Assembly (NCBI RefSeq): GCF_006715175.1
Contig: NZ_VFMQ01000001.1
Location: 1,922,001 to 1,986,000, forward strand
Direction: 5' to 3'
Source: Curtobacterium citreum
Lineage (GTDB): Bacteria > Actinomycetota > Actinomycetes > Actinomycetales > Microbacteriaceae
Length of the DNA stretch: 64,000 nucleotides
Below are positions 17,241-26,492 of the stretch, one piece after another. Each line of letters begins with the position of its first letter. The stretch's first letter is position 1. The translations under genes and the position numbers were made by a program. The notes beneath the pieces are model-generated. The model had not been told where the DNA came from. It ran no database searches and was given only the letters and a program-made list of their open reading frames with translations.

Positions 17241-18245
17241 TCACGCCGTAGCAGCCTCGATGTGGGTGCGGGTAACGCGCTTGCGGAAGACCCAGTACGT
17301 CCAGGCCTGGTAGGCGAGCACGAGCGGGACGAAGACCAGCGCCACCCAGCTCATCACCGTGAGCGTGTACTGCCCGCTCGACGCGTTCCACACGGTCAGG
17401 CTGTTCGCCGGGTCGTTCGAGGCGGGCATGACGTCGGGGAAGATCGCCGTGAACATCGCCAGCACGACCGCGGCGATCGTGACCGCCATGAGGGTGAACG
17501 CGCGTCCCTCACGGCCCCAGGCGTTGCAGAGCACCGCGAGGACGAGGGCGAGGGCGGCCACCACCGAGAGCACGAGGCTCGCCGGCGTCGCTCGGACGAA
17601 CGCCATCGCCACCAGGAACGCAGCGCCGACGACGATCGTGAGCACGCCCGCGCGGGTCGCGAGCCGCTTGGCCCGTTCGCGGATCTCGCCCTCGGTCTTC
17701 AGCGCGACGAACACGACGCCGTGCGTGAAGAAGACCAGGAGGGTGGCGAGCCCGGTGAGCAGGGCGAACGGGTTGAGCAGGTCGAACAGGGTGCCGGTGT
17801 AGTTGTGTCCGGCGTCCATCGGGATGCCGCGGACGACGTTGCCGAAGGCGACGCCCCAGAGGAACGACGGCACCGCGCTGCCGACGATGATCATCAGGTC
17901 GAAGCGGCGCTTCCACTCCGGGTGCCGGCGCTGGTGCCGATACTCGAACGACACGCCGCGGGCGATGAGGGCCGCGAGGATGAGCAGGAGCGCCAGGTAG
18001 AACCCGGAGAACATCGTCGCGTACCACTCGGGGAACGCCGCGAACAGGCACGCTCCGGCGACGATGACCCACGTCTCGTTGAGGTCCCAGACGGGGCCGA
18101 TGGTGTTGATCAGCACGCGGCGGTCGGTGTCGTCCTTGCCGAGGAAGGGCAGGGACATCCCGATGCCGAAGTCGAAGCCGTCGAGCACGAAGTACCCGAC
18201 GAAGAACACCCCGACGATCGCGAACCAGAGAACGGGCAGGTCCAT
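17241..18245 (-). CDS. cydB: Cytochrome bd quinol oxidase subunit II
   Basis: A 334-aa integral membrane subunit with about eight helices. It begins MDLPVLWFAIVGVFFVGYFVLDGFDFGIGM, a typical CydB start with the FDFGIG motif. It partners CydA to form the bd oxidase, which reduces O2 to water with very high affinity. It starts one base after the cydA stop. No cydDC assembly genes follow; they must lie elsewhere. Confidence 0.95.
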   Translation of the reverse strand: MDLPVLWFAIVGVFFVGYFVLDGFDFGIGMSLPFLGKDDTDRRVLINTIGPVWDLNETWVIVAGACLFAAFPEWYATMFSGFYLALLLILAALIARGVSFEYRHQRRHPEWKRRFDLMIIVGSAVPSFLWGVAFGNVVRGIPMDAGHNYTGTLFDLLNPFALLTGLATLLVFFTHGVVFVALKTEGEIRERAKRLATRAGVLTIVVGAAFLVAMAFVRATPASLVLSVVAALALVLAVLCNAWGREGRAFTLMAVTIAAVVLAMFTAIFPDVMPASNDPANSLTVWNASSGQYTLTVMSWVALVFVPLVLAYQAWTYWVFRKRVTRTHIEAATA

Positions 18246-18246
18246 C

Positions 18247-19659
18247 TCAGTACACCGTCGCGATCGTCTCAGGAGCGTCCTGCGCTGGGTCCTCGGGCGG
18301 GGTGAGCTCGTCGGCGCGTTGGGCGGCGCGGCGGAGCAGGCGGAACTCGACGACCGCCAGCGCGCCGTACAACAGGGTGAAGACGACGAGGGAGATGAGG
18401 ACCTCGACCCCCGTCACGTTCGGGGACACACCAGCGCTCGTCTTCAGCAGCCCGAACACGAGCCACGGCTGGCGGCCCATCTCCGTGAAGATCCAGCCGA
18501 CGGTCATGGCGGCCATCGGGAGCGGCGCCGACCAGACCGCAATCCGCCACACCCACCGGCGCTGCGGCACCCGTCCGCGGCGGAGCAGCACCAGACCAGC
18601 GATCGCGAGCAGGACGGAGACGGCTCCGAAGCCGATCATCCAGCGGAAGGCCCAGTAGGTGACCCAGATGGTGGGGGAGTAGTCGCCGCTTCCGTACACC
18701 TGCGTGTACTGCGCCTGGAGCTCGCGGATGCCCTCGACGGTGCCGTGCGTGGTGTGAGTCGACAGGAAGGACAGCAGGTACGGGATGCGGATCGAGAACA
18801 GCTCGTGGACTCCGTCCGGGGTGCCGAGCGTGAAGATCGAGAACGACGCGTCCTGGCCGGTGGCCGTGTTGTAGAGCGCCTCGGCTGCAGCCATCTTCAT
18901 CGGCTGCGTGTCCACCATGACTAGGCCGAGCTGGTCGCCGGTGAGCAGCGTCACGGCCCCGGCGGTGACCATCGTCCAGAGGCCGAACTTGATCGCCGGG
19001 AGCATCGTCTCGAGGTGCTGGTTCCGGGCGAGGTGCCAGCCGGCGACCGCGATGACGACGGCCGCGGCGACCATGAACGATGCTGCGATCGTGTGCGGGA
19101 ACGCTGCGAGTGCGACCTTGTTGGTGACGACCGCCCAGATGTCGGTCAACTCTGCTCGACCGCGGGACGCGTCGAGCCGGAAGCCGACCGGGTGCTGCAT
19201 GAAGGCGTTCGCGGCGATGATGAAGTAGGCCGACAAGAGCGTCCCGAGTGCGGTGAGCCAGATGCTGGCGAGGTGCACGCCCTTGGGCAGGCGGTCCCAG
19301 CCGAAGATCCAGATGCCGATGAACGCTGCCTCGAGGAAGAAGGCGAGGATGCCCTCGAGCGCGAGCGGCGCCCCGAAGACGTCACCGACGAACCGAGAGT
19401 ACGTCGACCAGTTCATGCCGAACTGGAACTCCTGCACGATGCCCGTCACGACACCCATCGCGAAGTTGATCAGGAAGATGCGTCCGAAGAACCGGGTCAG
19501 CTGCAGGTAGTGCGCGCGGCCGGTGCGGACCCAGGCGGTCTGGAACACCGCGACCACGAACACCATGCCGATGGTGATGGGGACGAAGAGGAAGTGGTAG
19601 ATCGTCGTGAGGCCGAACTGCCACCGGGACAGCACCAGGGTGCTGAGCAAGTCGTTCAT
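18247..19659 (-). CDS. cydA: Cytochrome bd quinol oxidase subunit I
   Basis: A 470-aa catalytic subunit carrying haems b558, b595 and d. H22 in the first helix (TIYHFLFVPITIGM) matches the family haem ligand. The GILAFFLEAAF helix carries the conserved glutamate, and the quinol loop (about 250-330) is of the short type. A palindromic Dos-like box sits 36 bases upstream. In other actinobacteria bd oxidase expression rises at low oxygen, which fits control by the DosR-like system encoded 4 kb away. Confidence 0.96.
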   Translation of the reverse strand: MNDLLSTLVLSRWQFGLTTIYHFLFVPITIGMVFVVAVFQTAWVRTGRAHYLQLTRFFGRIFLINFAMGVVTGIVQEFQFGMNWSTYSRFVGDVFGAPLALEGILAFFLEAAFIGIWIFGWDRLPKGVHLASIWLTALGTLLSAYFIIAANAFMQHPVGFRLDASRGRAELTDIWAVVTNKVALAAFPHTIAASFMVAAAVVIAVAGWHLARNQHLETMLPAIKFGLWTMVTAGAVTLLTGDQLGLVMVDTQPMKMAAAEALYNTATGQDASFSIFTLGTPDGVHELFSIRIPYLLSFLSTHTTHGTVEGIRELQAQYTQVYGSGDYSPTIWVTYWAFRWMIGFGAVSVLLAIAGLVLLRRGRVPQRRWVWRIAVWSAPLPMAAMTVGWIFTEMGRQPWLVFGLLKTSAGVSPNVTGVEVLISLVVFTLLYGALAVVEFRLLRRAAQRADELTPPEDPAQDAPETIATVY

Positions 19660-19695
19660 GCGGTCGACCCTGCTGCCCTCAACGCTTGGGCGCCA

Positions 19696-19710
19696 GGGAC
19701 CTTCGTCCCG
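19696..19710. promoter_or_regulatory. Palindromic Dos box before cydA
   Basis: GGGACCTTCGTCCCG contains perfect GGGAC/GTCCC arms around a 4-base centre, the form of the mycobacterial palindrome GGGACTWWAGTCCC. It is 36 bases from the cydA start. Confidence 0.65.
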
Positions 19711-19886
19711 CGCACATCACTCACTCGGCTCACCGTCAGCGCAGCGCGGCGACTCCGATTCGGTCTGTCGCTGGGCGCGGTCGCGCGCTTCCCGCTTGAG
19801 GCGCTCCCACTCGGCCTCGGGAACGCGGTGATGATGGTCGTCTGCGTGCATGTGCTCCAACCTCGCTCACGATCGCCGAAGACCGC

Positions 19887-19901
19887 AGAGTCCAAGGTCC
19901 C
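19887..19901. promoter_or_regulatory. Secondary Dos-like site in the cydA-xfp region
   Basis: The minus-strand sequence GGGACCTTGGACTCT has three mismatches to the mycobacterial motif. It lies 11 bases before the better site at 19913, which could allow cooperative binding of two dimers as described for DosR. Confidence 0.45.
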
Positions 19902-19912
19902 GTCGTGCACGC

Positions 19913-19927
19913 GGGACCTTCGACCCT
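19913..19927 (+). promoter_or_regulatory. Dos box of xfp
   Basis: GGGACCTTCGACCCT is the consensus form in this window, with two mismatches to the mycobacterial motif. It is 76 bases before the xfp ATG at 20004. Confidence 0.7.
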
Positions 19928-20003
19928 GCGCGCGGCACCCAGCGGCGCCGAGGATCGAGTGGTCCGCGACCGTTCGGCCACGGACGGGGAGCGAGGTAGA
20001 CGC

Positions 20004-22541
20004 ATGAGCGACATGACCACGACGATCACCAGAACGCCCACCGGATCGGAGGCAGCAGCATTCCGGCGCGGTTCCGGCAGATCGGTGGACGACCGGGTGC
20101 TCGATCAGCTGCACACGTGGTGGCGGACGGCGAACTACCTGTCCGTGGGCCAGATCTACCTGCTCGACAACCCGCTGCTCCGCCGCCCGCTCACTCGTGA
20201 CGACGTCAAGCCGCGCCTCCTCGGACACTGGGGCACCACTCCAGGTCTCAACTTCGTGTACGCCCACCTCAACCGGGTCATCCAGGAGCGTGACCTCGAC
20301 ACGCTGTACGTCACGGGTCCGGGACACGGCGGCCCCGGCATGGTCGCCAACGCGTACCTGGACGGAACCTACAGCGAGGTCTACCCGGGGATCTCGCAGA
20401 CCGAGGACGGCGTCCGGAAGCTCTTCCGGCAGTTCTCCTTCCCCGGCGGCATCCCCTCCCACGCAGCACCGGAGACCCCGGGCTCGATCCACGAGGGCGG
20501 AGAACTCGGCTACGCACTGTCCCACGCGTACGGCGCCGCCTTCGACAATCCCGGGCTGCTCGTCGCCGCGGTCGTCGGCGACGGCGAGGCCGAGACCGGG
20601 CCGCTCGCCACGAGCTGGCACTCCAACAAGTTCATGGACCCCCTGCACGACGGGGTCGTCCTGCCGATCCTGCACCTCAACGGGTACAAGATCGCCAACC
20701 CCACGGTCCTCGCCCGCATCCCGGAGGACGAGCTCCTCGCCCTGATGCGCGGCTACGGCCACACGCCGTACGTCGTCTCCGGCGGCTTCGACGGCGAGGA
20801 CCCCCGCGCCGTGCACGCCCGCATGGCCGCGACGCTCGACCGGGTCCTCGACCACATCGCCGACATCAAGGAACAGGCCGGCGCGGGCACGCTCGACGGT
20901 CGACCGGCCTGGCCGATGATCATCCTCCGGACGCCGAAGGGCTGGACGTGCCCGCCGGAGATCGACGGCAAGCCAGCCGAGGGCAACTGGCGCGCCCACC
21001 AGGTGCCGCTCGCGAACGCCCGCGACACCGAGGAGCACCTCCACGTGCTCGAGGGCTGGCTCCGTTCCTACCGTCCCGAGGAGCTGTTCGATGATGCGGG
21101 CGCGCCCGTGGCGCTCGCGACCGCACTCGCACCCGAGGGGGACCGCAGGATGAGCGCGAACCCGGTCGCGAACGGCGGCCTGCTCAAGCGGGACCTCGTG
21201 CTCCCCGACTTCCGCGACCACGCGGTCGAGGTGCCCACGCACGGCGGCTCGGTCAACGAGTCCACGCGGGTGCTCGGCGAGTGGCTGGCCGAGGTCGTGC
21301 GCCTGAACCCGGACAGCTTCCGGATCTTCGGCCCGGACGAGACAGCGTCGAACCGCCTGAGTGCCGTGCTCGAGGTCACCGACAAGCAGTGGGACGCCGA
21401 GTACCTCCCGTCGGACGAGCACCTCGCCCGAGCCGGGCGCGTCATGGAGATGCTCAGCGAGCACCAGTGCCAGGGCTGGCTCGAGGGGTACCTGCTGACG
21501 GGGCGGCACGGCCTCTTCACCAGCTACGAAGCGTTCATCCACATCGTCGACTCGATGCTCAACCAACACGCCAAGTGGCTGAAGGTCAGCAAGACGATCC
21601 CGTGGCGTCGCCCGATCGCCTCCCTCAACTACCTGCTCTCGTCGCACGTCTGGCGGCAGGACCACAACGGGCTCTCGCACCAGGACCCCGGGTTCATCGA
21701 CCACGTCGTCAACAAGAAGCCCGACGTGGTCCGCGTCTACCTGCCCTTCGACGCGAACACGCTGCTCTCGACCTACGACCACTGCCTGCGCTCCGTCGAC
21801 TACGTCAACGTCGTCGTCGCCGGAAAACAGCCCACGTTCAACTGGTTGTCGATGGACGAAGCCATCGCCCACATGACCCGCGGGCTCGGGATCTTCGAGT
21901 GGGCGGGCAACGAGCTTCCCGGCGAGGAACCCGACGTGGTGCTCGCCTGCGCCGGGGACGTGCCGACGCTCGAGACCTTGGCGGCCGTGTCGATCCTGCA
22001 GGACGAGGTACCGGACCTGCGCGTCCGCGTCGTGAACGTCGTCGACCTGATGCGCCTGGTGTCCGAGGGGGAGCACCCGCACGGGCTGTCCGATGCGGAG
22101 TACGACGCGGTCTTCACCACCGACAAGCCCGTCGTCTTCGCTTACCACGGGTACCCCTGGCTCATCCACCGGTTGACCTACCGCCGTCACGGCCACGCGA
22201 ACCTGCACGTGCGCGGCTACAAGGAGGAGGGCACGACCACGACGCCGTTCGACATGGTGATGCTCAACGACATGGACCGGTTCCACCTCGTGATCGACGT
22301 GCTCGATCGCGTCCCCGGTCTCGGGTCCCGCTACGCCGGACTCCGCCAACGGATGCAGGACGCCCGGGTCGCTGCGAGGGCCTACACGCGGGCCCACGGC
22401 GAAGACGCGCCGGACGTCGCCGACTGGACGTGGACCGACGGTGACACCGCGACGCACGACGCCACGTCGGTGCGCTCCGCCAACGTCGGCGTCGGCGCGG
22501 CCGCCGCCGCGTCCGCCGCTACGGGTGGGGACAACGAATGA
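20004..22541 (+). CDS. xfp: Xylulose-5-P/fructose-6-P phosphoketolase
   Basis: An 845-aa thiamine-diphosphate enzyme that cleaves xylulose-5-P or fructose-6-P with phosphate to acetyl-P plus a triose- or tetrose-P. Family motifs run throughout: [76 protein letters not shown] and [14 protein letters not shown]. The start at 20004 (GAGCGAGG upstream) removes a 33-residue non-family extension. A Dos box precedes it, and the stop overlaps a dehydrogenase ATG. Acetyl-P offers ATP by substrate-level phosphorylation, which makes sense when respiration is limited. Confidence 0.96.
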   Translation: MSDMTTTITRTPTGSEAAAFRRGSGRSVDDRVLDQLHTWWRTANYLSVGQIYLLDNPLLRRPLTRDDVKPRLLGHWGTTPGLNFVYAHLNRVIQERDLDTLYVTGPGHGGPGMVANAYLDGTYSEVYPGISQTEDGVRKLFRQFSFPGGIPSHAAPETPGSIHEGGELGYALSHAYGAAFDNPGLLVAAVVGDGEAETGPLATSWHSNKFMDPLHDGVVLPILHLNGYKIANPTVLARIPEDELLALMRGYGHTPYVVSGGFDGEDPRAVHARMAATLDRVLDHIADIKEQAGAGTLDGRPAWPMIILRTPKGWTCPPEIDGKPAEGNWRAHQVPLANARDTEEHLHVLEGWLRSYRPEELFDDAGAPVALATALAPEGDRRMSANPVANGGLLKRDLVLPDFRDHAVEVPTHGGSVNESTRVLGEWLAEVVRLNPDSFRIFGPDETASNRLSAVLEVTDKQWDAEYLPSDEHLARAGRVMEMLSEHQCQGWLEGYLLTGRHGLFTSYEAFIHIVDSMLNQHAKWLKVSKTIPWRRPIASLNYLLSSHVWRQDHNGLSHQDPGFIDHVVNKKPDVVRVYLPFDANTLLSTYDHCLRSVDYVNVVVAGKQPTFNWLSMDEAIAHMTRGLGIFEWAGNELPGEEPDVVLACAGDVPTLETLAAVSILQDEVPDLRVRVVNVVDLMRLVSEGEHPHGLSDAEYDAVFTTDKPVVFAYHGYPWLIHRLTYRRHGHANLHVRGYKEEGTTTTPFDMVMLNDMDRFHLVIDVLDRVPGLGSRYAGLRQRMQDARVAARAYTRAHGEDAPDVADWTWTDGDTATHDATSVRSANVGVGAAAAASAATGGDNE

Positions 22542-23629
22542 CCATCCACCAGCACAACGAGGAGACAACGACCATGAAGGCAGCCCGATACCACGACCGC
22601 GGTGACATCCGCATCGAGGACGTCCCGGCACCGGAAGCCACCCCGGGCACCGTGCTCATCGATGTCGCCTGGTGCGGCATCTGCGGTACCGACCTGCACG
22701 AGTACCTCGACGGACCGATCTTCGTCCCGCCGGCCGGACATCCGCACCCGATCTCGGGGGAGGCCGCTCCCGTCACGCTCGGCCACGAGATGTCCGGCAC
22801 GGTCGCGGCCCTCGGCGAGGGCGTCACCGACCTCGCCGTCGGGGACCACGTGGTGGTCGAGCCGTACATCATCCGCGATGACGTCCCGTCCGACCCGGGC
22901 ACCGAGTACCAGCTCTCGCCGGACATGAACTTCATCGGGCTCGCCGGCCGCGGTGGAGGCCTGTCAGAGCGCATCGCGGTCGAGCGCCGATGGGTGCACC
23001 CGGTGGGAGACCTTCCGCTCGACGAAGCGGCCCTCATCGAACCGCTGTCCGTCGGACATCACGCCTTCGTGCGCAGCGGGGCCGGGGCCGGGGACGTCGC
23101 GCTCGTCGGCGGTGGCGGCCCGATCGGTCTGCTCACCGCAGCCATCTGCAAGGCGGCGGGCCTGACGGTCGTGCTCAGCGAGGTCAGCTCCGCTCGCAAG
23201 GCCATGGCGCTCCGGACCGGCGTCGCCGACCACGTGCTCGACCCGACCCAGGTCGACGTACCGTCTGAAGTCCGTGCCCTGACTGGCGGTCGCGGGGCCG
23301 ACGTCGGATTCGAGTGCGCCGGGGTCGACGTCGTGCTCGACACCCTCCTCGACGCAGTGCGTCCAGGCGCAGCGATCGTGAACGTCTCGATCTGGGGCCA
23401 CCGGCCCGTCGTCGACCTCGAGAAGCTCGTCGTCAAGGAGATCGACCTCCGCGGCACCATCGCGTACGCGAACGACCACGCTGCGACGATCGAACTCGTA
23501 CGGTCCGGCAAACTCGACCTCGCACCGTTCATAACCGGTCGGATCGCGCTTGACGACCTCATCGAGCAGGGCTTCGACCAGCTGATCCACCACAACGAGG
23601 ACCACGTCAAGATCCTCGTGCGCCCCTGA
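22538..23629 (+). CDS. Zinc-dependent 2,3-butanediol dehydrogenase-like enzyme
   Basis: A medium-chain dehydrogenase of 363 aa. The first ATG overlaps the xfp stop (ATGA), but an internal ATG at 22574 has the better ribosome binding site (GAGGAG, 9 bases away) and starts at the conserved MKAARYH, giving 351 aa. Motifs are [11 protein letters not shown] with zinc ligand C, GHEMSG, a GGGPIGLL Rossmann loop and [20 protein letters not shown]. The spacing [19 protein letters not shown] is typical of (R,R)-butanediol dehydrogenases. It lacks the four-cysteine structural site. With phosphoketolase it suggests a fermentative branch that recycles NAD+. Confidence 0.9.
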   Translation: MTIHQHNEETTTMKAARYHDRGDIRIEDVPAPEATPGTVLIDVAWCGICGTDLHEYLDGPIFVPPAGHPHPISGEAAPVTLGHEMSGTVAALGEGVTDLAVGDHVVVEPYIIRDDVPSDPGTEYQLSPDMNFIGLAGRGGGLSERIAVERRWVHPVGDLPLDEAALIEPLSVGHHAFVRSGAGAGDVALVGGGGPIGLLTAAICKAAGLTVVLSEVSSARKAMALRTGVADHVLDPTQVDVPSEVRALTGGRGADVGFECAGVDVVLDTLLDAVRPGAAIVNVSIWGHRPVVDLEKLVVKEIDLRGTIAYANDHAATIELVRSGKLDLAPFITGRIALDDLIEQGFDQLIHHNEDHVKILVRP

Positions 23630-23645
23630 CTCCCACCAAGGACCA

Positions 23646-23686
23646 GAGGAGGGGCCCGCCGGTCGATGACCGGCGGGCCCCTCCTC
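23646..23686 (+). terminator. Strong terminator after the xfp operon
   Basis: A 19-bp perfect stem (arms 23646-23664 and 23668-23686) with a 3-base loop, 16 bases after the dehydrogenase stop. Confidence 0.85.
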
Positions 23687-23699
23687 GTCCGCCCTCCCG

Positions 23700-23819
23700 C
23701 GAAGCAGCCAGCCGGGACCAACGACGAACGCGCTCGTGGACTACCACATCGTCTACGCGCTCGCGCTGATCGTGGTCGCCGTGCTCTCGGCCGGGGACAC
23801 GTGGGGGCTCGGTGTCTGA
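23700..23819 (+). pseudogene. Remnant of a DoxX-family gene (C-terminus only)
   Basis: The frame ending at 23819 reads TTNALVDYHIVYALALIVVA and continues to AGDTWGLGV. This matches the last membrane helix and the AGDTWGLG end of DoxX/thiosulfate-quinone oxidoreductase-like proteins. There is no start and no upstream part, because the xfp terminator lies directly before it. It looks like the tail of a deleted gene, or at most a 28-codon peptide from a GTG. Confidence 0.5.
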
Positions 23820-23880
23820 TGGAAGCGACTCCCCGCTGTTCGCAAGGCGCCGTGGCTCATCTGAGCCGAACGGACGCAGG

Positions 23881-23922
23881 GACAGAGCCCGAGGACGAGA
23901 GATCCCGTCCTCGGGCTCTGTC
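23881..23922 (-). terminator. Terminator of the sensor kinase-regulator operon
   Basis: A 17-bp perfect stem (23881-23897 with 23906-23922) with an 8-base loop, 3 bases past the regulator stop codon. Confidence 0.85.
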
Positions 23923-23925
23923 GTG

Positions 23926-24567
23926 TCACCGTGCGTCGGGTTTGCGTATCCCGTGGTCGGCGCCGTACAGCGCGGCCTGTGTCCGGCGCTCGAGTCCCAG
24001 TTTGGCGAGCAGCCCGGACACGTAGTTCTTCACGGTCTTCTCAGCGAGATCGAGCTGTTCGCCGATCTGGCGGTTCGTCAACCCGACGGCGATGAGTTCG
24101 AGCACCTGCCGTTCCCGGAGCGTGAGGTCCGGCAGGTCGTCCTCCGGCCGCCTGGTGATGCGTTCGACCGCCTGCGCCACCGGGACGGCCGGGAGGAGAC
24201 TGCGACCTGCCGCGACCTGCCGGATGTCCTCGACCAGGGTCTGTCCGCGGATGTCCTTCACGACGTACCCGGACGCGCCGGCGAGCAGCGCTGCTTGCAT
24301 CGCCGACTCGTCGTCGTACGCGGTCAGCATCAGGCACGCGATCTCCGGGTGCGCGGACCGCACCGAGCGGCACGCGTCGACGCCGCTGCCGTCCGGGAGG
24401 CGGACGTCGAGCACGACGACGTCCGGCCGGGTCGCCGCCACTCGGCCAGATGTGTCGCGTACGGTGCCGGCTTCTCCCACGACCTGGAGGTCGGGTTGGG
24501 CGTCGATGAGGTCCGCGACGCCGCGTCGCACGATCTCGTGGTCGTCGACGAGGAACACCTTGATCAT
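23926..24567 (-). CDS. dosR: DosR/DevR-like response regulator (NarL/LuxR family)
   Basis: A 213-aa regulator. Receiver domain (1-120): acid pair D8-D9, phospho-acceptor D54 in VVLDVRLPDG, T82 and K104, the same numbers as in M. tuberculosis DosR. LuxR-type HTH (148-207): the segment LTNRQIGEQL through AEKTVKNYVSGLLAKLG to ERRTQAALY is nearly the mycobacterial DosR sequence, including the DNA-contacting K177/K180/N181 region. It should bind GGGAC-type Dos boxes; eleven candidates are seen nearby. The start was chosen where ATG overlaps the kinase stop by 4 bases. Confidence 0.95.
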   Translation of the reverse strand: MIKVFLVDDHEIVRRGVADLIDAQPDLQVVGEAGTVRDTSGRVAATRPDVVVLDVRLPDGSGVDACRSVRSAHPEIACLMLTAYDDESAMQAALLAGASGYVVKDIRGQTLVEDIRQVAAGRSLLPAVPVAQAVERITRRPEDDLPDLTLRERQVLELIAVGLTNRQIGEQLDLAEKTVKNYVSGLLAKLGLERRTQAALYGADHGIRKPDAR

Positions 24568-26276
24568 CGTGGTTCCTTCCGTTCGGTTCGTCCGAGGGGT
24601 GCGGCCCAGACGACGGTGGTGCCGCCGTCGGCCCCGGGGCCGAGCTCGTAGCGTCCGCCGCGCATCGTCGCGCGGGCGGCCAGGTTGGCGGTACCGCTCC
24701 GACGCTCGCTCGACCCGGGACCAGGGCCGTCGTCCTCGACGACCACCTGCACGGCGTCGTCGGAGACGGCGACCTCGACCCGGCATTCCGCGCCCGGGGC
24801 GTGTCGCGCGACGTTGGCGACGGACTCCCGAACCGCGGCGACGACGTCGTGGGCGAGCGCCCCCGTAACGTCGATGTCGACCGGACCGCTGAAGGTGATG
24901 CGAGGCGGGCGGGAGAGTGCTGGGCGGAGCTCTGTGACGACGTCCAGCAGCCGTTCCCGGGTGCTCCGTGCGGCTGGGCGGTCGGAGCTGCCGAGCGTGA
25001 AGACCGCTGTGCGGACCTCAGCGATCGCCGCGTCGATGGCGCTGACCTGCTCCTCGAGGTGGTCGCGGAGGTCCTCCGGGACGCGCAGGGCGGTCGCCTG
25101 CAGTGCCAGTCCGGATCCGAACAGCCGTTGGATGACGTGGTCGTGCAGGTCCCTGGCGATCCTGCTGCGGTCCTCGGCGAGTTCCAGGCGCCGTCGGTCT
25201 CGACGGCCCCGCGCCACTGCGAGTGCGACGCTGGTCTGCCGGCCGAACTCGCCCGCCATGCCCAGTTCGGCGTCGGCGAACACCGGGCCGCCCGGCCCGC
25301 GGGCGACGACGAGCGCGCCGAGTGCGTCGCCGGCCACCCGGAGCGGGATCGCGATCGTCGGCCCGAGCGGGGGCGTCCACTCGACCCCGGCGACCGCGGT
25401 TCCGGTCGTGTCCGCGACGACGGCACCCGTGTCGATGGCACGCCCGGCGAGCGATCCGGCGGCGGGGTACCGGCGGTCGCGGACCGGGTCCGCGACAGGA
25501 CCGACCGCGATCGCCACCTGCAGGTACTCGGCGTCGGCGTCGGGCAGGACGATGGTGACCAGGTGCGCGTCGACGAACGCGAGGACCCGGTCGGCGATGA
25601 TCGTGAGGACGTCCTCGATGGACTCGTCCGCGACGAGCGCCGAACTGACGTCGGCCGTCGCGGTCGCCCACCGTTCGCGCAGCTGGCTCTCTTCGAACAG
25701 ACGCGCGTTGTCGATAGCCACGCCTGCGGTCGCGCCGAGCGCCTCGACGAGCTCCTGATCCTCCTGCGTGAAGTGCCCGCGACGCGGGTTCGTCAGGTAG
25801 AGGTTGCCGTAGACCTTGTCGCGCACCCGCAGCGGCACCCCGAGGAACCCCTCCATCGGCGGGTGACCCGCCGGGAACCCAGCGGAGCGCGGGTCCTCAC
25901 CGAGGTGCTCCAACCGGACGGGGCGCGCGTCCTGCATGACGGCCCCGAGCACACCCTTGCCTCGGGGGAGGTGTCCGATGCGCCGGACGTGCTCCTCGTC
26001 CATCCCGACGTGGATTAACCGTTCGAGTTCCTCGCCGTCCGGTGCGATCACGCCGAGCGCGCCGTACTCCGCGTCGACGAGTTCCAGGGCCGCGGCCACG
26101 ACCGCGTGCAACGTGTCCTCGAGGGCCAGGTGCTCGACGATCCGCCGGTTCGCGGCGAGGAGGTTCCGCAATCTGCCCTGCGTGCGGAGCACCGCCTGCG
26201 CACGGTCGACCAGTTCATCGATGGTGCGCTCGAGTGCGGAACGCGGAGCATCCGGGAATGCGAGCGGTTCGACCAT
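24564..26276 (-). CDS. dosS: DosS/DevS-like GAF-GAF haem sensor histidine kinase
   Basis: A 570-aa soluble kinase with the exact DosS/DosT layout: GAF-A (about 50-195), GAF-B (about 210-355), HisKA_3 with phospho-acceptor H378 in RIARDLHDHVIQRLF, and a HATPase domain with VVEDDGPGPG. In GAF-A the stretch GFPAGHPPMEGFLGVPLRVRD aligns with mycobacterial GFPPYHPPM, whose histidine (H149 in DosS, H147 in DosT) is the proximal haem ligand; here it is H138. The protein should therefore bind haem and sense O2/redox or NO/CO. It is coupled to the regulator gene downstream. It has no membrane segment. Confidence 0.95.
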   Translation of the reverse strand: MVEPLAFPDAPRSALERTIDELVDRAQAVLRTQGRLRNLLAANRRIVEHLALEDTLHAVVAAALELVDAEYGALGVIAPDGEELERLIHVGMDEEHVRRIGHLPRGKGVLGAVMQDARPVRLEHLGEDPRSAGFPAGHPPMEGFLGVPLRVRDKVYGNLYLTNPRRGHFTQEDQELVEALGATAGVAIDNARLFEESQLRERWATATADVSSALVADESIEDVLTIIADRVLAFVDAHLVTIVLPDADAEYLQVAIAVGPVADPVRDRRYPAAGSLAGRAIDTGAVVADTTGTAVAGVEWTPPLGPTIAIPLRVAGDALGALVVARGPGGPVFADAELGMAGEFGRQTSVALAVARGRRDRRRLELAEDRSRIARDLHDHVIQRLFGSGLALQATALRVPEDLRDHLEEQVSAIDAAIAEVRTAVFTLGSSDRPAARSTRERLLDVVTELRPALSRPPRITFSGPVDIDVTGALAHDVVAAVRESVANVARHAPGAECRVEVAVSDDAVQVVVEDDGPGPGSSERRSGTANLAARATMRGGRYELGPGADGGTTVVWAAPLGRTERKEPR

Positions 26277-26444
26277 GAGGTCCCTTCGGGTGTGGAAGTT
26301 CCGATCCTAGGACGGCTGATCGAACGGAGTCCGCGGTCCCTGACCGCGGTGCGGGCGCTCGACCGGACCGGGGCGCTCGATCCGCTTCGGGTCCGGATCA
26401 GGCGCCCCGCGGTGAGCAATGTAGAGGAGCGCTGGAGTCAGCGG

Positions 26445-26459
26445 TAGGACCAAGGTCCC
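26445..26459 (-). promoter_or_regulatory. Dos-like palindrome upstream of the sensor kinase
   Basis: The minus-strand sequence GGGACCTTGGTCCTA contains a perfect GGACC/GGTCC inverted repeat. It is 168 bases from the kinase start and 33 bases past the end of the USP gene, suggesting autoregulation of the two-component genes. Confidence 0.55.
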
Positions 26460-26492
26460 ACGACCTCGTCGCCCCCGGGACGCCCGGTACAG

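Larger units (their letters stand above)
19660..20003. other. 344-base divergent promoter region of cydA and xfp
   Basis: The region contains three Dos-like sites (19696-19710, 19887-19901, 19913-19927) and no gene. A large antisense frame crosses it but is a shadow of xfp. Confidence 0.7.

Noticed and set aside
19656..22631. 991-aa open frame on the minus strand opposite xfp
   Set aside because: It mirrors the phosphoketolase gene codon for codon, is rich in Val/Arg/His-type shadow composition and has no recognisable domain.
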